Shown: piece after piece, positions 62,740 through 64,000 of the stretch
Layout: every line of letters starts with the position of its first letter
How positions within the stretch are numbered: position 1 is the stretch's first letter
NCBI RefSeq assembly: GCF_016919005.1
Contig: NZ_JAFFQE010000008.1
Coordinates: 124,001-188,000 of the forward strand
Source of the DNA: Desulfopila inferna
GTDB lineage: Bacteria; Desulfobacterota; Desulfobulbia; Desulfobulbales; Desulfocapsaceae
DNA: 64,000 bases
Reading direction: 5' to 3'
Translations under genes and position numbers: made by a program
Notes under the pieces: model-generated
What the model was told of the DNA's origin: nothing
The model's database searches: none
What the model saw: the letters and a program-made list of their open reading frames with translations, nothing else

Positions 62740-62915
62740 AAATATGATGGACTCGTAAAAAGCCCGATCTACGTCGTTGTAGATCTGAAACGGCGATTTG
62801 CCGTACCACATGTACTGCCAAATCGCCGTTTCAGATACTACGCCTAGTATATCAAGCTTTTTCCAGAGTCCATCCCGGAACTTCGATGACTTTTTACGAG
62901 ATTATCAAATATGAT
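62740..62915. repeat. 9-bp target-site duplication around the MITE
   Basis: AAATATGAT is found at 62740-62748 and again at 62907-62915, exactly flanking the element. Bases outside differ. This is direct evidence of transposition by a 9-bp staggered cut. Confidence 0.85.
62749..62906. mobile_element. MITE-like element, long copy (158 bp) with inner hairpins
   Basis: Ends GGACTCGTAAAAAG (with GAT in the duplication before it) and, on the other strand, GATAATCTCGTAAAAAG. Internal blocks are shared with the 87-bp copy at 12912-12998. This copy has about 70 more bases in the middle. They hold a perfect 18-bp stem (62783-62800 with 62819-62836, starting ATCTGAAACGG) and a smaller hairpin GATCTAC-6-GTAGATC at 62766-62785. 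No coding capacity; needs a transposase in trans. Confidence 0.85.
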
Positions 62916-62984
62916 TCTAGCCAATTTATGAGCTGTTGCTGTGATAGCTTTGGGTGTACCATGACGCGCTCTCATTCGGAAAAA

Positions 62985-63644
62985 GCCATCCTTATCCGGG
63001 AGAAGGTTATTTCTTGCCGTGTCCATGCCAACGTCCTCGAGGATGTATGTATCGGATTTTTTGGTCATAGTCGAGATGATCGACCCTGAGAAGAAGAGAT
63101 ACTGGCAAGAACATATCAATGTCTTGAGGTAAAATAATGGAAAGACAACGGCATCGTGAAAATGCCGTTTCACGGGACCATGGTGTTCGTCGCTTACGAT
63201 TTCAACATTCCAACCCAGAACAGTCATACTTCTCCACGTTTCTACCCATTAGCGGTCTTGCCAGCGATTGAGGCCCCAGGTACAACACCTGGACTATTGC
63301 GAGCTATATGGATAGCTTGACCTCAATGCGAAGTCGGCTCCTCGCTCTCTTTTGGGAATGGCAAAATCGATTGGACTGGTAATCTCAATTTCTTGCTGCT
63401 CAGAAAAAAATCTGCAGCGCAGTCAGCTCCGATTTCTCGACTTTCCATGTTAACCAATTGCTACCCAGCATCTTTTCATTTGTATAGAGTGCTGGTTTTG
63501 ACAATCCAATTGCAGTTGATTGGCCAAGATAAATCACACTGATATACATCCAATTCCAGTAGGATTACGCTCGTCTTTGATTCGCTCTTTTGTCTCTAAA
63601 GCTATAAGAGTGGATGGTTCAGGAGGAGCAGCACCGAACAAGGT
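62985..63644. other. gene-poor, probably decayed mobile DNA
   Basis: About 660 bases between the IS110 remnant and the SDR gene. The minus-strand frame 62844-63227 covers part of it, but its first 80 codons do not look like any protein I know. It may be further eroded IS sequence. No RNA, repeat or terminator recognised. Confidence 0.4.
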
Positions 63645-64000
63645 TTACTTCGCTGACATCCGAATAGCTCCATCGAGGCGAATCACTTCGCCGTTCAAAT
63701 AGGCGTTTTCTACGATGTGGCAAACCATCGCTGCATATTCCACAGGCTTACCCAATCTTGACGGGAACGGGACCGTCTTGCCCAGAGAATTCTGGACCTC
63801 CTGCGGCAGTCCAAGCAGCATTGGCGTTTCGAAAATGCCTGGGGCAATGGTCATAACCCGGATGCCGGAGCGCGCCAACTCACGTGCCAATGGCAATGTC
63901 ATCGCGACCACTCCACCTTTTGAGCCGGCATAGGCGGCTTGGCCAATCTGGCCGTCGAAAGCGGCGACAGAAGCAGTATTGACAATGATTCCCCTCTCGC
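63645..64000 (-). CDS. short-chain dehydrogenase (HSD10-like), 3' part only
   Basis: The C-terminal 118 codons of an SDR enzyme; the 5' part lies beyond the right edge. The frame is open to the edge: [20 protein letters not shown], then [20 protein letters not shown] with the catalytic Tyr and Lys (YAGSK) and the preceding catalytic Ser in [14 protein letters not shown], and a C-terminal [12 protein letters not shown]. The [14 protein letters not shown] and TPML features resemble type-2 3-hydroxyacyl-CoA dehydrogenase. An internal GTG could be misread as a start at 63911. Role in fatty-acid or branched-chain breakdown is inference. Confidence 0.88.
   Translation of the reverse strand, partial: ERGIIVNTASVAAFDGQIGQAAYAGSKGGVVAMTLPLARELARSGIRVMTIAPGIFETPMLLGLPQEVQNSLGKTVPFPSRLGKPVEYAAMVCHIVENAYLNGEVIRLDGAIRMSAK

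Larger units (their letters stand above)
62602..62984 (-). pseudogene. IS110-family transposase C-terminal remnant, split by a MITE
   Basis: Two minus-strand pieces of the C-terminal part of an IS110-type transposase. The upstream piece (62984 to 62907) reads FFRMRARHGTPKAITATAH then KLARIIF; the downstream piece (62748 to 62602) reads IIFHLIKTGKSFDETVFAEQ and ends with KSMGFELVPVKS. They are parted by the element at 62749-62906. If the element and one copy of the 9-base duplication (167 bases) are removed, the two pieces join in frame as KLARIIFHLIKTG. N-terminal catalytic DEDD domain is missing, so it is inactive. Family call rests on the GxPKAITATAHKLARI block. Confidence 0.75.

Noticed and set aside
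62844-63227. 127-codon frame as an intact gene
   Set aside because: Only its last third, the IS110 block, is protein-like and that runs into the MITE; the first 80 codons are without support.

Overview
The window reads as one contiguous bacterial chromosome segment, moderately GC-rich, with tightly packed operons. Gene content suggests an anaerobic Desulfobacterota-type bacterium (former deltaproteobacteria). Pointers are an 11-subunit-type nuo operon with a fused nuoCD, an EF-G of the spirochaete/planctomycete/delta (mitochondrial-like) type, a eukaryote-type HisA, a CoA-disulfide-reductase/rhodanese fusion, a TRAP uptake cluster and IS110 remnants. This taxonomic placement is inference; no rRNA gene or complete tRNA gene is present.

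Layout: (1) 1-9223, minus strand: NADH:quinone oxidoreductase operon nuoA-B-CD-E-F-G-H-I-J-K-L, with nuoL cut by the window edge. (2) 9.3-21.3 kb: accessory stretch with a secreted M43 zinc protease, a DUF3465 protein, a Bax-like glucosaminidase, a coupled DUF2868 membrane protein / DUF3482 GTPase / RtcB RNA ligase operon, PdxH, a Tim44-like protein, a B12-type radical SAM protein and dodecin. (3) 21.4-29.2 kb: complete histidine degradation locus. hutU-hutI-ftcD (minus) diverges from hutH-hutC (plus) around two HutC-type operators; the long urocanase and fused formimidotransferase-cyclodeaminase give it an animal-like layout. (4) 29.2-46.8 kb: mixed housekeeping genes (CsaA, M20 dipeptidase, SlyD-like FKBP, HI0933 flavoprotein, CoA-disulfide reductase, ArfB-like hydrolase, DUF554, RNase H-like exonuclease, MBL hydrolase, HDOD protein, HisA, a P-loop ATPase, EF-G, a 54-residue conserved small protein, LysE exporter). 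(5) 47-55.4 kb: M32 carboxypeptidase, catalase with a decayed PerR-like regulator, two envelope proteins and a MASE3/PAS histidine kinase. (6) 55.9-64 kb: a truncated tRNA-Phe 3' end with its terminator marks a probable integration boundary. Beyond it lies a catabolic cluster for N-acyl-D-amino acids or peptides (M20 hydrolase, DctP, D-aminoacylase, DctM, DctQ), then an IS110 transposase remnant split by a MITE-like element, and an SDR dehydrogenase running off the window.

Two families of small dispersed repeats run through the intergenic spaces. One is a MITE with about 17-bp terminal inverted repeats; the copy at 62.8 kb is flanked by a clean 9-bp duplication and interrupts a transposase frame that closes exactly when it is removed. 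The other is an intergenic repeat with copies near 11.1, 11.7, 37.7-37.9, 41.5 and 42.4 kb. No CRISPR array, prophage structural genes or complete IS was seen. The least explained gene set is the DUF2868-GTPase-RtcB operon at 13.0-17.1 kb.
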